In this document: in pieces, positions 9,901-18,215 of the stretch
Numbering within the stretch: position 1 is the stretch's first letter
Layout of the letters: every line of letters begins with the position of its first letter
DNA from: Lysobacterales bacterium
Lineage (GTDB): Bacteria > Pseudomonadota > Gammaproteobacteria > Xanthomonadales > SZUA-36
NCBI GenBank assembly: GCA_014238945.1
Contig: JABAAB010000093.1
Location: 1 to 64,000 of the forward strand
Reading direction: 5' to 3'
Length of the DNA stretch: 64,000 nt
The notes under the pieces: generated by a model
Database searches by the model: none
What the model saw: the letters and a program-made list of their open reading frames with translations, nothing else
Told to the model about the DNA's origin: nothing
Made by a program: the position numbers and the translations under genes

Positions 9901-10550
9901 CAGGATTCTTGCCCTGCCGCGTCAGCACTGTTCGTGTAGACGGGTAGTGTCCCACCGGTTTCATCATAATCCGTTGGTATGACAAAGGTATCCCACACAT
10001 CTTTGTCATATTCTGAAATCTTGACCTGGTCATCCTGATTTCCCCCCAGCATAAAGAGTTTGTTGCCCGCCTTGTTTTGCCCCATCACAAATGATACATG
10101 CCCTCCTCCCCTTCGGGACTTGATACCCAGGGCACCATACACCGGTGGATTGATGGTTTTTCCAAAATTTTTCCATTCCTTTGCACGAAAAGCCTTGGCC
10201 ACGGGGTCTATGCCGTTCTCCTTCATCACCCAGGCTGCGAAACAACCACACCAGGCGTTCTTTGCACTGGTGTCATCTGTACCCCAATACTTGCCTGCTT
10301 TGAAATACTCCAGGATCTGTGGATTGGCATTGTGCATACCCGCATATTCCGCAACGCCGATTTCCCCAATCGCAGTCGTCATCCAGGCAGGTAGGGATCT
10401 GGGCTGTGAATCTGACGTGGCGGATATATTCAAAGAAGAATCTGGGAAAACACTGAGATGACCCGCGAGCCCACCCATAGTCGGAACCGGCCCCCAAGCC
10501 TTGCTGGGGCGCAGAAAGCAAATTGTCCTGACCACCTCTGCCATGATCAC
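9900..10550 (-). CDS. TIGR02594-type NlpC/P60-like hydrolase
   Basis: About 216 residues. The pattern AWCGCFAAWVMKENG, then RGGGHVSFVMGQNKAG, then LGGNQDDQVKISEY is that of the TIGR02594 / CHAP-like cysteine peptidase family: the catalytic Cys is in WCGCF and the His in GGGHVSF. Related proteins cut peptidoglycan peptides or act as secreted toxins or phage-type hydrolases. A start at GTG 10550 or ATG 10544 is possible, and the N-terminal 45 residues match nothing and lack a clear signal peptide. It is coupled to a downstream lipoprotein gene that could anchor it or guard against it; that is inference. Confidence 0.7.
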   Translation of the reverse strand: MIMAEVVRTICFLRPSKAWGPVPTMGGLAGHLSVFPDSSLNISATSDSQPRSLPAWMTTAIGEIGVAEYAGMHNANPQILEYFKAGKYWGTDDTSAKNAWCGCFAAWVMKENGIDPVAKAFRAKEWKNFGKTINPPVYGALGIKSRRGGGHVSFVMGQNKAGNKLFMLGGNQDDQVKISEYDKDVWDTFVIPTDYDETGGTLPVYTNSADAAGQES

Positions 10551-10852
10551 CGCATCACTCTGACCCGCCTGTTGGGGGTCAGTGCGTTCAATCCTGGATC
10601 TGTCGTAAATATGGACACGACTTAAACCCCATGCACGACAGCAATAACTGCCAGTGTGTCACCGGGTATGATTGTATATATCATGCCTGCTATTCCTAAC
10701 CAATGATCTGTCCTGACGATCAGGTCTCACTGATCAGTATAGGACATTTTTTTGGGTTTGGTTGGGGCCAAAATCCCGCGTGAACTTTCGACGTTTTCTG
10801 GGTTCATATCCTGCCTGATCTAATAACCATCCACCAGGGGACACAGCAAAGA
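10551..10852. other. Intergenic region between divergent genes
   Basis: About 300 bases separating the minus-strand NlpC/P60-like gene and the plus-strand lipoprotein gene. I see no convincing ORF, RNA gene or hairpin with a T-run. It must hold both promoters, but no -35/-10 pair stands out. Confidence 0.5.
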
Positions 10853-11467
10853 ATGATCCGCAATGCATCTTACCGGCCGATCATGCTGGGAATCGTTTTC
10901 CTGACCGGTTGCACCAGCATGCCGCTGACCACGCTGTACAAGTTACATAAAATCGACCCCATGGAGGCCGACCCGGCGCAGATCAAGGTTGCCATACGCA
11001 GCGATGACAGCATACTGGTCGGTGACGGCGATGCAAGAATTGAGATTGGTGTTGAAGCCGCGGATGGCAGCGTGAAGATCGATGAGTCTTATGTCATCGA
11101 AGTCGTCCGCAACCCGGTGTTGAGAGCCGAACTGTTTGCGGACAGGAAACCGGGTGAGAACGTGACCGTGCTGGGGTTGACCGCCAGCGACGCGAATCGA
11201 ATGAGGCGGGTCCAGTCCGCATTGACCGCACTTCGGGAGAACGATGTAAAAGGCTCGGGGCGCTTTGGTATTCGTCTTGATGGTGTCTGTTTCAACCGCG
11301 AAATGCCGGCAGGGGAGGTGCTGATTGATATCTTCCTTCAGACCAGTGAAGAGGATGGTTTCTTTGTGTTTGTCAAAAACATGGATCTGCGTAAGAGAAC
11401 AAACCAGCAGGGATCATCCCTGGAAGAGTGGCCGGTCTGTGCAGAAGAGCAGACCAGCCAATCCTGA
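10853..11467 (+). CDS. Putative lipoprotein of unknown function
   Basis: A 204-residue protein with an N-terminal lipoprotein signal (PIMLGIVFLTGC, Cys at residue 20, Thr at +2). The remainder is a soluble domain rich in beta strands with a single cysteine pair (VCFNRE and PVCAEE). I recognise no family. It resembles the small outer-membrane lipoproteins of type VI secretion (SciN/TssJ) in general size and composition, but no other T6SS gene is nearby, so that identity is not claimed. AGGGG upstream of the ATG is an acceptable ribosome site. Confidence 0.6.
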   Translation: MIRNASYRPIMLGIVFLTGCTSMPLTTLYKLHKIDPMEADPAQIKVAIRSDDSILVGDGDARIEIGVEAADGSVKIDESYVIEVVRNPVLRAELFADRKPGENVTVLGLTASDANRMRRVQSALTALRENDVKGSGRFGIRLDGVCFNREMPAGEVLIDIFLQTSEEDGFFVFVKNMDLRKRTNQQGSSLEEWPVCAEEQTSQS

Positions 11468-11468
11468 T

Positions 11469-11502
11469 CACAGGCTCATTTCGGGGTAAACCCCTGCCTG
11501 TG
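11469..11502. terminator. Hairpin between convergent genes
   Basis: An outer 7-bp stem (CACAGGC/GCCTGTG) encloses a GGGG-TAAA-CCCC inner stem between the ends of the convergent lipoprotein and winged-helix genes. No clear T-run follows, so a role as terminator rests mainly on position. Confidence 0.35.
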
Positions 11503-11506
11503 GGGA

Positions 11507-11791
11507 CTAACCAACGATTTTCTTCAGTTCACCCACGTGATCCACAAAGGCCTTATGACCGCGGTTCGACAGTGAAATCCACGTGCGCTGTCGACCATAT
11601 TCCTTGCGCTTGATGAGTTTTACGAACCCGGCTTCCCGAAGTAACTTGATTTGCTTTGACAATACCGAGTCACTGACTTCGAGGTGATTACGTAACACCA
11701 TAAATTCGATTTCCGCAGCGGAGGCAAGCAATGCACAAAGCTTCAATCGGTTCGGAGCGTGAATCAACGCGTTAAATCTGCCCATGGCCAC
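11507..11791 (-). CDS. Winged-helix transcriptional regulator (HTH_27 type)
   Basis: A 94-residue winged-helix protein: PNRLKLCALLASA (helix 1), LEVSDSVLSKQIKLLREAG (recognition helix) and a basic wing (RKEYGRQRTWISLSNRG). This matches the short MarR/ArsR-like 'winged helix DNA-binding' family that resembles B. subtilis YbzH. No metal-binding cysteines are present. The start is GTG 11791 directly after the stop of the membrane-protein gene, or ATG 11785. Together with that gene it forms an operon behind two TTTCCA/TGGAAA palindromes, which it very likely binds as an autoregulator. Confidence 0.8.
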   Translation of the reverse strand: MAMGRFNALIHAPNRLKLCALLASAAEIEFMVLRNHLEVSDSVLSKQIKLLREAGFVKLIKRKEYGRQRTWISLSNRGHKAFVDHVGELKKIVG

Positions 11792-12259
11792 TCAACGCCC
11801 CTGAAATTTCATGACTGAATGGTTGTGCAGCATATAGGACAACAGCGTGCCATTGACCACACCGGCAAGGTAGGGAATCCAAGCGATCCCGGCACCATCT
11901 GCGAGTGCCCTGCCACCCAGAACGACCAGCATATAGATTGCTGCAGGCCCCAGTATCGAACCAAGAGATAACCAGGTGTCGGGGAACAACTTGACCTTCG
12001 CACCCAGCAGCTTGCAGGTATAGAGATACATCATCATCGCCAGAACAAATACGATGCCGCCGATGATGAGCCCCAGGGTCCACAAGTTTTCATGTTGCAT
12101 GGAGGCGAAGGAGAAGGTCATCATGCCGAAAGAAATGGCCAATACGATATTTAGCCAAAAAGGTGGTCTGACCAGCGTGTTTGCACTGTCGGTAATACGG
12201 CTTACCGTATCGAGTGATAACCGGGCATCATCAGGGGTTATTCCGGGATCGTTTTCCAT
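11792..12259 (-). CDS. Small integral membrane protein co-transcribed with the winged-helix regulator
   Basis: About 155 residues with four to five predicted membrane helices (WLNIVLAISFGMMTF, LGLIIGGIVFVLAMM, GSILGPAAIYMLVVL, LAGVVNGTLLSYML). ATG 12259 is chosen: AAGGAAA precedes it, and the longer frame from 12304 would read through an operator palindrome. Membrane proteins of this kind sit next to HTH_27 regulators in many proteobacteria; the function is unknown. Its stop touches the GTG of the regulator, so the two are translated together. Confidence 0.7.
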   Translation of the reverse strand: MENDPGITPDDARLSLDTVSRITDSANTLVRPPFWLNIVLAISFGMMTFSFASMQHENLWTLGLIIGGIVFVLAMMMYLYTCKLLGAKVKLFPDTWLSLGSILGPAAIYMLVVLGGRALADGAGIAWIPYLAGVVNGTLLSYMLHNHSVMKFQGR

Positions 12260-12275
12260 GGGTATTTCCTTTGTC

Positions 12276-12326
12276 AGTTTCCAAGATGGAAAGTAATATA
12301 TCACACACTTTCCAAAATGGAAAGTG
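12276..12326. promoter_or_regulatory. Tandem palindromic operators before the membrane protein/regulator operon
   Basis: Two near-identical inverted repeats. The first, 12276-12294, has arms AGTTTCCA and TGGAAAGT (one mismatch) around three bases. The second, 12306-12326, has perfect 9-bp arms CACTTTCCA and TGGAAAGTG around AAA. Their centres are 31 bp apart, about three helical turns, so dimers would bind on the same face of the DNA. The likely ligand is the winged-helix protein at 11507-11791. The plus-strand TPR gene starts 100 bp away and could be controlled too. Confidence 0.65.
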
Positions 12327-12425
12327 ACTAAAGAGCCAGGTTAAGAAGTTGGTACGAAATTGTAGCTCCAAACCATCTTCCTGCTGAATCACAGCAATTC
12401 GTCGAGCCTGCCCTGGACATTTGTG

Positions 12426-14741
12426 ATGGATAGTTTTTGGCATTTCGCCCAGGAAACGTTAGGCTTAGGCAACAACAGAACAAGAAGCATCTTTACCTTG
12501 TCAATTTTTAACGAACTCAAGCGCCGAAATGTAATCAGGGTAGGCATCGCCTACCTGGTTGTGGCGTGGCTGATCATGCAGATCTCGGATGTCATCCTGA
12601 ACAACATCACCGCACCGGACTGGGTGTTTCATGTCATGCTGTTGTTCCTGGCCGCCGGATTTCCGCTCGCAGTATTTTTCGCCTGGGCATTCGAGATGAC
12701 CCCCGAAGGTCTCAAGCGCGAGAACGAGGTGGACCGGTCCGAGTCCATCACGACACAGACCGGCCGCAAGCTGGATCGTATGATCATCGGCATACTGACG
12801 GTTGCGGTGGCCTACCTGTTGCTCGACAAGCTGGTGTTGACGGATTATGCGGAACCGGCAGCTGAGTCCGTTGCGCAACAGGAGACTGCTGCTGCCCCGG
12901 AGGATGAAAGTCCCTCTGTCGCCGTTTTACCCTTTGTCAATATGAGTGGTGACCAGGAGAACGAATACTTTTCCGACGGACTGACCGAAACGCTGCTGCA
13001 TATGCTGGCCCAGTTACCCGGGTTGCGTGTTGCCGCGCGGACCTCTTCATTTGCATTCAAAGGTCAGAATACCAGCGTGGCAGAAATCGCCGAGACCCTC
13101 GGTGTGGCGCACATCCTTGAAGGCAGTGTGCAAAAGGCCAACGACCGGGTGCGGGTAACTGCGCAGCTGATCCGTGCCGACGATGGTTTCCATGTCTGGT
13201 CGCAAAACTACACCCGACCTCTGGAGGACATTTTCGCCATCCAGGATGAGATCGCCGGTGATGTGGCCGATGCGCTGGGAAGTACACTACTGGGTGGAGT
13301 AAGCTCATCCCCCACACCGGTAAGCACACAAAATCTGAGTGCTTACGACACCTACCTCAGGGGCCTGGAACAACAGGCCAACAAGTCATTTTCGAGCTAT
13401 CAGACGGCCGAGGACCTGTTCAAGCAGGCGCTGGCCAGCGACCCGGATTTTGTGGATGCCCGTCTGGCGCTGGCGCAGAACTATTTATACCAGCAAGGTA
13501 CCGGTTTGATCACAACCGACGACGAAGTTCGGGCTCTGATCACACCCCTGTTGCGCCAGACGCTGGATAACGAGCCTGAAAACCACCTGGCCAGGGCGCT
13601 GGAACTGACGCTGGAACTGGCGCTGGCTGATGTAGTAAGGGCTAAAGAAGAGTCCCAGGAAATGATCGACGAGTTACGCGACCTGTTGCAATATATCCCT
13701 ACCCAGACCTTCATTCGCACACGGCTGGCTGATGCACTTTTCTTCGGTATCGGCAAGGAACAGGAGTCAATCGAGGTGCTGCAGGCTGGTTTGCTGATTG
13801 ATCCGCTGGATCCGGAATTGCACGCAAGTCTGGGGGATCTGTACGCCGACCAGGAAAAGCTTGATGATGCCCGCCAGTCTCTCAAGCGGGCATTGGAACT
13901 GGAACCGGATAATCCAAATACCTACGCAAATATTGCCGGAATAGAACAGGACGCCGGTAACCTGGTGGCTTCGCTGGATTGGATGAGAAAAGCCTCCGAG
14001 GTTGACCCGAGAGATCATGAAATAGCCTGGCATATCGGCAAGGCTCTGTTCGATCTGAACCTGTCCGAGGAAGCAGAACGCTGGTACGGACGGGTTCAGG
14101 CCATCGCACCCGGCTCGGCCGTGGCCAGGGACATGGAGCTGAGACGAGCATTATCACGTGGTGAACAGACCAGGGCAATGGATCTTGCACGGGCCATGAT
14201 CGTTGATGATATTGAAACGAGAAGAGGTGCTTTTGGAAACGCGGTCATCAGCTTTGACCAGCTGATGATTGAGAACAACAGGGCTGGAGAAGCCTATGAG
14301 TTACATATGCAATTGCGGCCCGAAATTGCAAATTACAATGAAATTCCACCCGATTTCAAGGGCTTCATCCTGCAGTGGACAACCTTTAACCTGTTGTCAG
14401 CTCTGGAAGACGATGAGCTGCGCAATCAGAAGTGGACCCAATTCGATGCGGCCGTGTATGCGAAAGACTTCCCGTGGCTGGAAGACCCGTCTCACCCATA
14501 CCATCTTTTTGGTTATATCCTGAGCGGGGAAACAGAAAAAGCGGAGGAGCATTTTCTCACCTATGACCTCAATGAGCTTGTCGCGGACAACCTGGACCTG
14601 CTGAAAAAACAACTTTCTCCATTGTATGATGTGCTTTACGCAGACCCCAGGGTCGCAGCGAAAATGGCGGAAAGAGGTCGCCAGGTCGACGATTTGCCTG
14701 AGCAGGTCAGCGATTTAATGATGCAGTCGGAATGGAATTAA
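12426..14741 (+). CDS. Membrane-anchored TolB-like/TPR protein
   Basis: About 771 residues. Order: a short head with FNELKRRNVIRVGIAYLV, three hydrophobic helices (about residues 38-58, 68-88, 118-137) with FAWAFEMTPEGLKRE between them, then a FlgO/TolB-N-like domain (about 168-290: PSVAVLPFVNMS, YFSDGLTETLL, ILEGSVQKANDRVRVTAQLI). Tetratricopeptide repeats follow (LGDLYADQEKLDDARQSLKR and neighbours) to the end. The arrangement is that of the 'adenylate cyclase/CadC-like' TPR proteins abundant in marine gammaproteobacteria, here without a DNA-binding or cyclase domain. It is likely a scaffold or signalling protein. GTG 12423 adds one residue; homologues often start near the NELKRRN motif. 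A decayed paralogue lies at 42826-44376. Confidence 0.8.
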   Translation: MDSFWHFAQETLGLGNNRTRSIFTLSIFNELKRRNVIRVGIAYLVVAWLIMQISDVILNNITAPDWVFHVMLLFLAAGFPLAVFFAWAFEMTPEGLKRENEVDRSESITTQTGRKLDRMIIGILTVAVAYLLLDKLVLTDYAEPAAESVAQQETAAAPEDESPSVAVLPFVNMSGDQENEYFSDGLTETLLHMLAQLPGLRVAARTSSFAFKGQNTSVAEIAETLGVAHILEGSVQKANDRVRVTAQLIRADDGFHVWSQNYTRPLEDIFAIQDEIAGDVADALGSTLLGGVSSSPTPVSTQNLSAYDTYLRGLEQQANKSFSSYQTAEDLFKQALASDPDFVDARLALAQNYLYQQGTGLITTDDEVRALITPLLRQTLDNEPENHLARALELTLELALADVVRAKEESQEMIDELRDLLQYIPTQTFIRTRLADALFFGIGKEQESIEVLQAGLLIDPLDPELHASLGDLYADQEKLDDARQSLKRALELEPDNPNTYANIAGIEQDAGNLVASLDWMRKASEVDPRDHEIAWHIGKALFDLNLSEEAERWYGRVQAIAPGSAVARDMELRRALSRGEQTRAMDLARAMIVDDIETRRGAFGNAVISFDQLMIENNRAGEAYELHMQLRPEIANYNEIPPDFKGFILQWTTFNLLSALEDDELRNQKWTQFDAAVYAKDFPWLEDPSHPYHLFGYILSGETEKAEEHFLTYDLNELVADNLDLLKKQLSPLYDVLYADPRVAAKMAERGRQVDDLPEQVSDLMMQSEWN

Positions 14742-14832
14742 GTGTAATCCCCGCAGTGGATTCCTTCCTCGGATGACTTTTTCGGGAACGACTTATGGTG
14801 GACCCTAATTTGGCCAGAGTGACCGTTTTCCT

Positions 14833-16539
14833 GTGAACATCTACGCCTTCGGTTTACTGATCAGCATCCTCGTTTATTTCGGCGTAGGCAACTATGCCGG
14901 GCGCAAAGTAAAACACCTCGAAGACTATTTCGTCGCCGGCCGGCAGGCACCAACCCTGCTGATCGTCGGCACGCTGGTGGCGAGCCTGATGAGCACCAAT
15001 GCCTTCATGGGTGAGACCGGTCAGGGTTACGCCGGATATCCGATGGTCATCGTGATGCTGACCGCGTTCAATTGTATCGGCTACACCGTGGGTGCCTTGT
15101 TTTTCGGACGTTTTCTGCGTCGTAGCCGGGCGCTGACGGTGGCCGAGTATTTTGGCCAGCGTTTTGTCAGTCGCAGGGTGCAGTCGGTGGCCGGCGTGTC
15201 CATCGTACTCGGCCTGACGGGTTACCTGGTGATGGTGACCCAGGGCACGGCCACCATCATCTCTTCGGTCTCGGAGATACCGTTCGGCTGGTCCCTGTTT
15301 TTCACCTGGTCGGGTTATACGCTGTTTACCCTCTACTCGGGATCACGGGGTGTGGTTCTGACCGATACGATCATGTTCCTGTTGTTCGCCACCGTGGCTT
15401 TCCTCGGTCTGGCTTACATCGTTGATGCGGCTGGCGGTTGGTTCGTCACAATTTCTGAACTGGCGAATTTTGAGGCCAAACCCGGCATCATTTCCTGGCA
15501 CGGCATGGTCGGTGGGGGTGCGGACAACGCAACACCTGCCGCCGCGTTCATATATGCCCTGATCCTGGGTGTGGCATGGGGTGTGGTGGTCGCGGTCAGC
15601 CCGTGGCAGGCCAGTCGCTACCTGATGGCGAAGGACGAACACACGGTGATTCGCTCCGCCACTCTCACCGCCGGTGCAGTGATGATCCTGTACATCGTGC
15701 TGATGTTCGCGGGTGCCACCATCAACCTGGTCAATCCGGATATTGATCCTGCCCAGGAGAACATGATCTGGGCTGCGATGAATATCATGCCCACACTGGT
15801 GGGTGTATTGCTGATGGCCGGTATCATGGCTGCGGGGCTGTCCTCGGCATCCACCTTCCTGTCACTGGTCGGGTTCAGTGTCAGCAACGACCTGGTACCC
15901 CATTCCCGTGAAGACGACCACCGGCAACTGGTGCTGAGCCGTTGGGCCATGTTCGCCGTCAGTATTGTGGCCCTGTTACTCGCCAGTGTGATTCCGCAGG
16001 GCAAACTGTTCTGGATTACCTACTTCGTTGGTACCCTGTATGCATCTTCCTGGGGTCCGGTGGCCTTCATGTCGGTGTGGAGCCGGCGGATAACAGAAGG
16101 AGCCGCATTCTGGGGGATTATTGCCGGTTTTCTTGGGAATGTTATTGCGCGTACTGCAAGTACATTTGGCTATGTGGACCTGCCGGTGTACCTGCACCCG
16201 ATTGTGATTGGTGCATTGCTCAGCTATATCACCATTGAACTGGTGATCAGGCGTGGTCATGTCAGCGCCGAGGAACACCGGTTACGCGAGGGTATGCACC
16301 TGATTCCCGATGACGAGATCAATGTGGTCAAGCAACGCCGCACCCTGCGTATTGCACAAGCCCTGATTGTAACGGGCGTCTTGCTGGGCGGTACACTGAT
16401 CGTCCTGTATGCATTGCCCTACCAGCGTGCAACCGGAATCTCAGGAAGTGGAGAGTTGTGGCTGTCGGTGGGTGTGGGTATGGCACTGGTACTTACCGGC
16501 CTGTTGGCCTGGTGGGGCAGTAACCGATCCTACAGATAG
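14833..16539 (+). CDS. Sodium:solute symporter family protein
   Basis: A 568-residue permease with about thirteen helices and the SSS fold: VYFGVGNYAGRKVKHLEDYF then FVAGRQAP at the start, a sodium-site-like GLSSASTFLS in the second half, and a basic C-terminal tail. The start is GTG 14833 without a strong ribosome site. Inner membrane. It heads a same-strand cluster with an MttB-family methyltransferase (41 bases downstream), alcohol dehydrogenase, enolase-superfamily enzyme and hydroxyacid dehydrogenase. It is therefore the likely importer of the cluster's substrate, plausibly a methylated amine or betaine-like acid. Known SSS members carry proline, pantothenate and sugars; the substrate here is inferred from neighbours only. 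Confidence 0.85.
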   Translation: MNIYAFGLLISILVYFGVGNYAGRKVKHLEDYFVAGRQAPTLLIVGTLVASLMSTNAFMGETGQGYAGYPMVIVMLTAFNCIGYTVGALFFGRFLRRSRALTVAEYFGQRFVSRRVQSVAGVSIVLGLTGYLVMVTQGTATIISSVSEIPFGWSLFFTWSGYTLFTLYSGSRGVVLTDTIMFLLFATVAFLGLAYIVDAAGGWFVTISELANFEAKPGIISWHGMVGGGADNATPAAAFIYALILGVAWGVVVAVSPWQASRYLMAKDEHTVIRSATLTAGAVMILYIVLMFAGATINLVNPDIDPAQENMIWAAMNIMPTLVGVLLMAGIMAAGLSSASTFLSLVGFSVSNDLVPHSREDDHRQLVLSRWAMFAVSIVALLLASVIPQGKLFWITYFVGTLYASSWGPVAFMSVWSRRITEGAAFWGIIAGFLGNVIARTASTFGYVDLPVYLHPIVIGALLSYITIELVIRRGHVSAEEHRLREGMHLIPDDEINVVKQRRTLRIAQALIVTGVLLGGTLIVLYALPYQRATGISGSGELWLSVGVGMALVLTGLLAWWGSNRSYR

Positions 16540-16580
16540 GCCTGTTCATCCGCCGTTGACGGTGCGAGACTGTATTTCAT

Positions 16581-18098
16581 ATGGCGAGACGCAAGAAAAG
16601 AGCAAGAAGAGTGCGCCCGGGGACAGGTATCAGCCAGTTGCCCTGGCGCCAGATCGTCAATCCTTACCCACCGTTTGAAATTCTCAGCGCCGATCAGCTT
16701 GAGCAGATACACGAGGCAAGCCTGACCCTGTTGGAAAATCAGGGTATGCGGGTCATGCACGAAGGTGCACGCAAATTATTGGCCGGCGCTGGGGCCGATG
16801 TGGACGACACGACAGAGATGGTGTGTTTTGATCGCCATATGCTGATGGAGCAGGTTGCACTGGCGCCATCGGAAGTGACCCTGCATGCACGAAATCCCAC
16901 AAAGAACATCAAACTGGGTGGAAAAAACCTGGTGTTCACCTCGGTGGGTGGACCCGCGTATTGTAATGATCTGGATCGGGGCCGCAGACGCGGGACCTTT
17001 GAAGATTCCTGTGACTACCTGAAGCTGGTGCAGAGCCTGGATATTATTCACCAGGAAGGTGGCGGGCCATTTGAGCCGATAGAACTGCCGGCCGAAACCC
17101 GTCACCTGGATCTTTATCATGCGCAAATCCGCCTGCTGGACAAGAACTGGCAGGCCAATGCACTGGGTAAAGAGCGGGCCCGGGATTCCATTAACATGGC
17201 CGCCATCAGCATGGGAATGAGTGTCGAAGAATTGGCGAACAAACCGGCCCTTTTTGCGATAATCAACACCAATTCTCCATTGCAACTCGACATACCGATG
17301 GCCGAGGGCATCATCGAAATGGCCCGGGCCGGGCAGGTGGTTTGCATCACACCGTTCACCCTTGCCGGTGCAATGGCACCGGTGACGCTTGCGGGAACCT
17401 TAATGCAGCAAAATGCTGAGGCGCTGGCAGGAATTGCATTGACACAGGTAGTCAGGCCAGGCAATCCCGTGGTTTATGGTGCATTTACCTCCAACGTTGA
17501 TATGAAAAGCGGTTCACCCGCTTTCGGCACCCCCGAGTACAGCAAGGCCGCACAGGCCAGTGGTCAGTTGGCCCGGCGATACAATATTCCCTTGAGATCC
17601 AGCAATGTGACTTCGGCTAACGTGGTGGATGCGCAGTCAACCTATGAAAGTGCGATGTCATTGTGGGGCGCGATCAGCGGTCATGCCAACATCATCGTGC
17701 ATGCGGCCGGCTGGCTGGAGGGTGGTTTGACCGCATCCTTTGAAAAACTCATCGTTGATGCCGAAATGCTGCAGATGATGTCCGAGTACCTCAAGCCTAT
17801 CGAAGTCAATGATGAAACCCTGGCGCTGGATGCGATTGCCGAGGCTGGTGCCGGAGGCCATTTCTTTGGTGTCGAGCACACCATGTCCCGCTACGAAACT
17901 GCGTTTTACCAGCCGATGTTGAGTGATTTGCGAAATTTCGAAAGTTGGGAAGAGGCAGGTTCTGTGGATACCCAGGTGCGGGCCAACGGCATTTGGAAAC
18001 AACTCCTGAAAGACTATCAGCAGCCACCACTGGACCCGGCCATTGACGAGGAACTGACGGCCTATGTCGCCAAACGTAAAGAAGTGTTGCTACCCTGA
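16581..18098 (+). CDS. MttB-family (trimethylamine/betaine) corrinoid methyltransferase, non-pyrrolysine
   Basis: A 505-residue member of the MttB superfamily (PF06253). Recognisable blocks are LLENQGMRVMHEGAR, VGGPAYCNDLDRGRRRG, TPFTLAGAMAPVTLAGTLMQ, GNPVVYGAFTSNVDMKSGSP, GGLTASFEKLIVDAEML and GAGGHFFGVEHTM. True MttB reads an in-frame UAG as pyrrolysine. This gene is open throughout without an internal TAG, so it belongs with the non-Pyl relatives, whose characterised example demethylates glycine betaine. It would move a methyl group from a quaternary amine to a cob(I)alamin protein. No corrinoid protein is encoded beside it. The N-terminus is strongly basic (MARRKKRARRVR). Substrate unknown. 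Confidence 0.88.
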   Translation: MARRKKRARRVRPGTGISQLPWRQIVNPYPPFEILSADQLEQIHEASLTLLENQGMRVMHEGARKLLAGAGADVDDTTEMVCFDRHMLMEQVALAPSEVTLHARNPTKNIKLGGKNLVFTSVGGPAYCNDLDRGRRRGTFEDSCDYLKLVQSLDIIHQEGGGPFEPIELPAETRHLDLYHAQIRLLDKNWQANALGKERARDSINMAAISMGMSVEELANKPALFAIINTNSPLQLDIPMAEGIIEMARAGQVVCITPFTLAGAMAPVTLAGTLMQQNAEALAGIALTQVVRPGNPVVYGAFTSNVDMKSGSPAFGTPEYSKAAQASGQLARRYNIPLRSSNVTSANVVDAQSTYESAMSLWGAISGHANIIVHAAGWLEGGLTASFEKLIVDAEMLQMMSEYLKPIEVNDETLALDAIAEAGAGGHFFGVEHTMSRYETAFYQPMLSDLRNFESWEEAGSVDTQVRANGIWKQLLKDYQQPPLDPAIDEELTAYVAKRKEVLLP

Positions 18099-18215
18099 GG
18101 TGGTTTTTCCAGTCTGCCAATGTGGTCTGCGTTATTCACCGCTTAAGTACAGCTTCCCTTTTGCTTATTCCTCAAGATGGTTTGCCGGACCAAAAGCCGG
18201 CGTGGAGAAGAGTCT

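Noticed and set aside
10853-11467. Lipoprotein as a type VI secretion TssJ
   Set aside because: Only size and lipobox agree; no other T6SS gene is present in the window.
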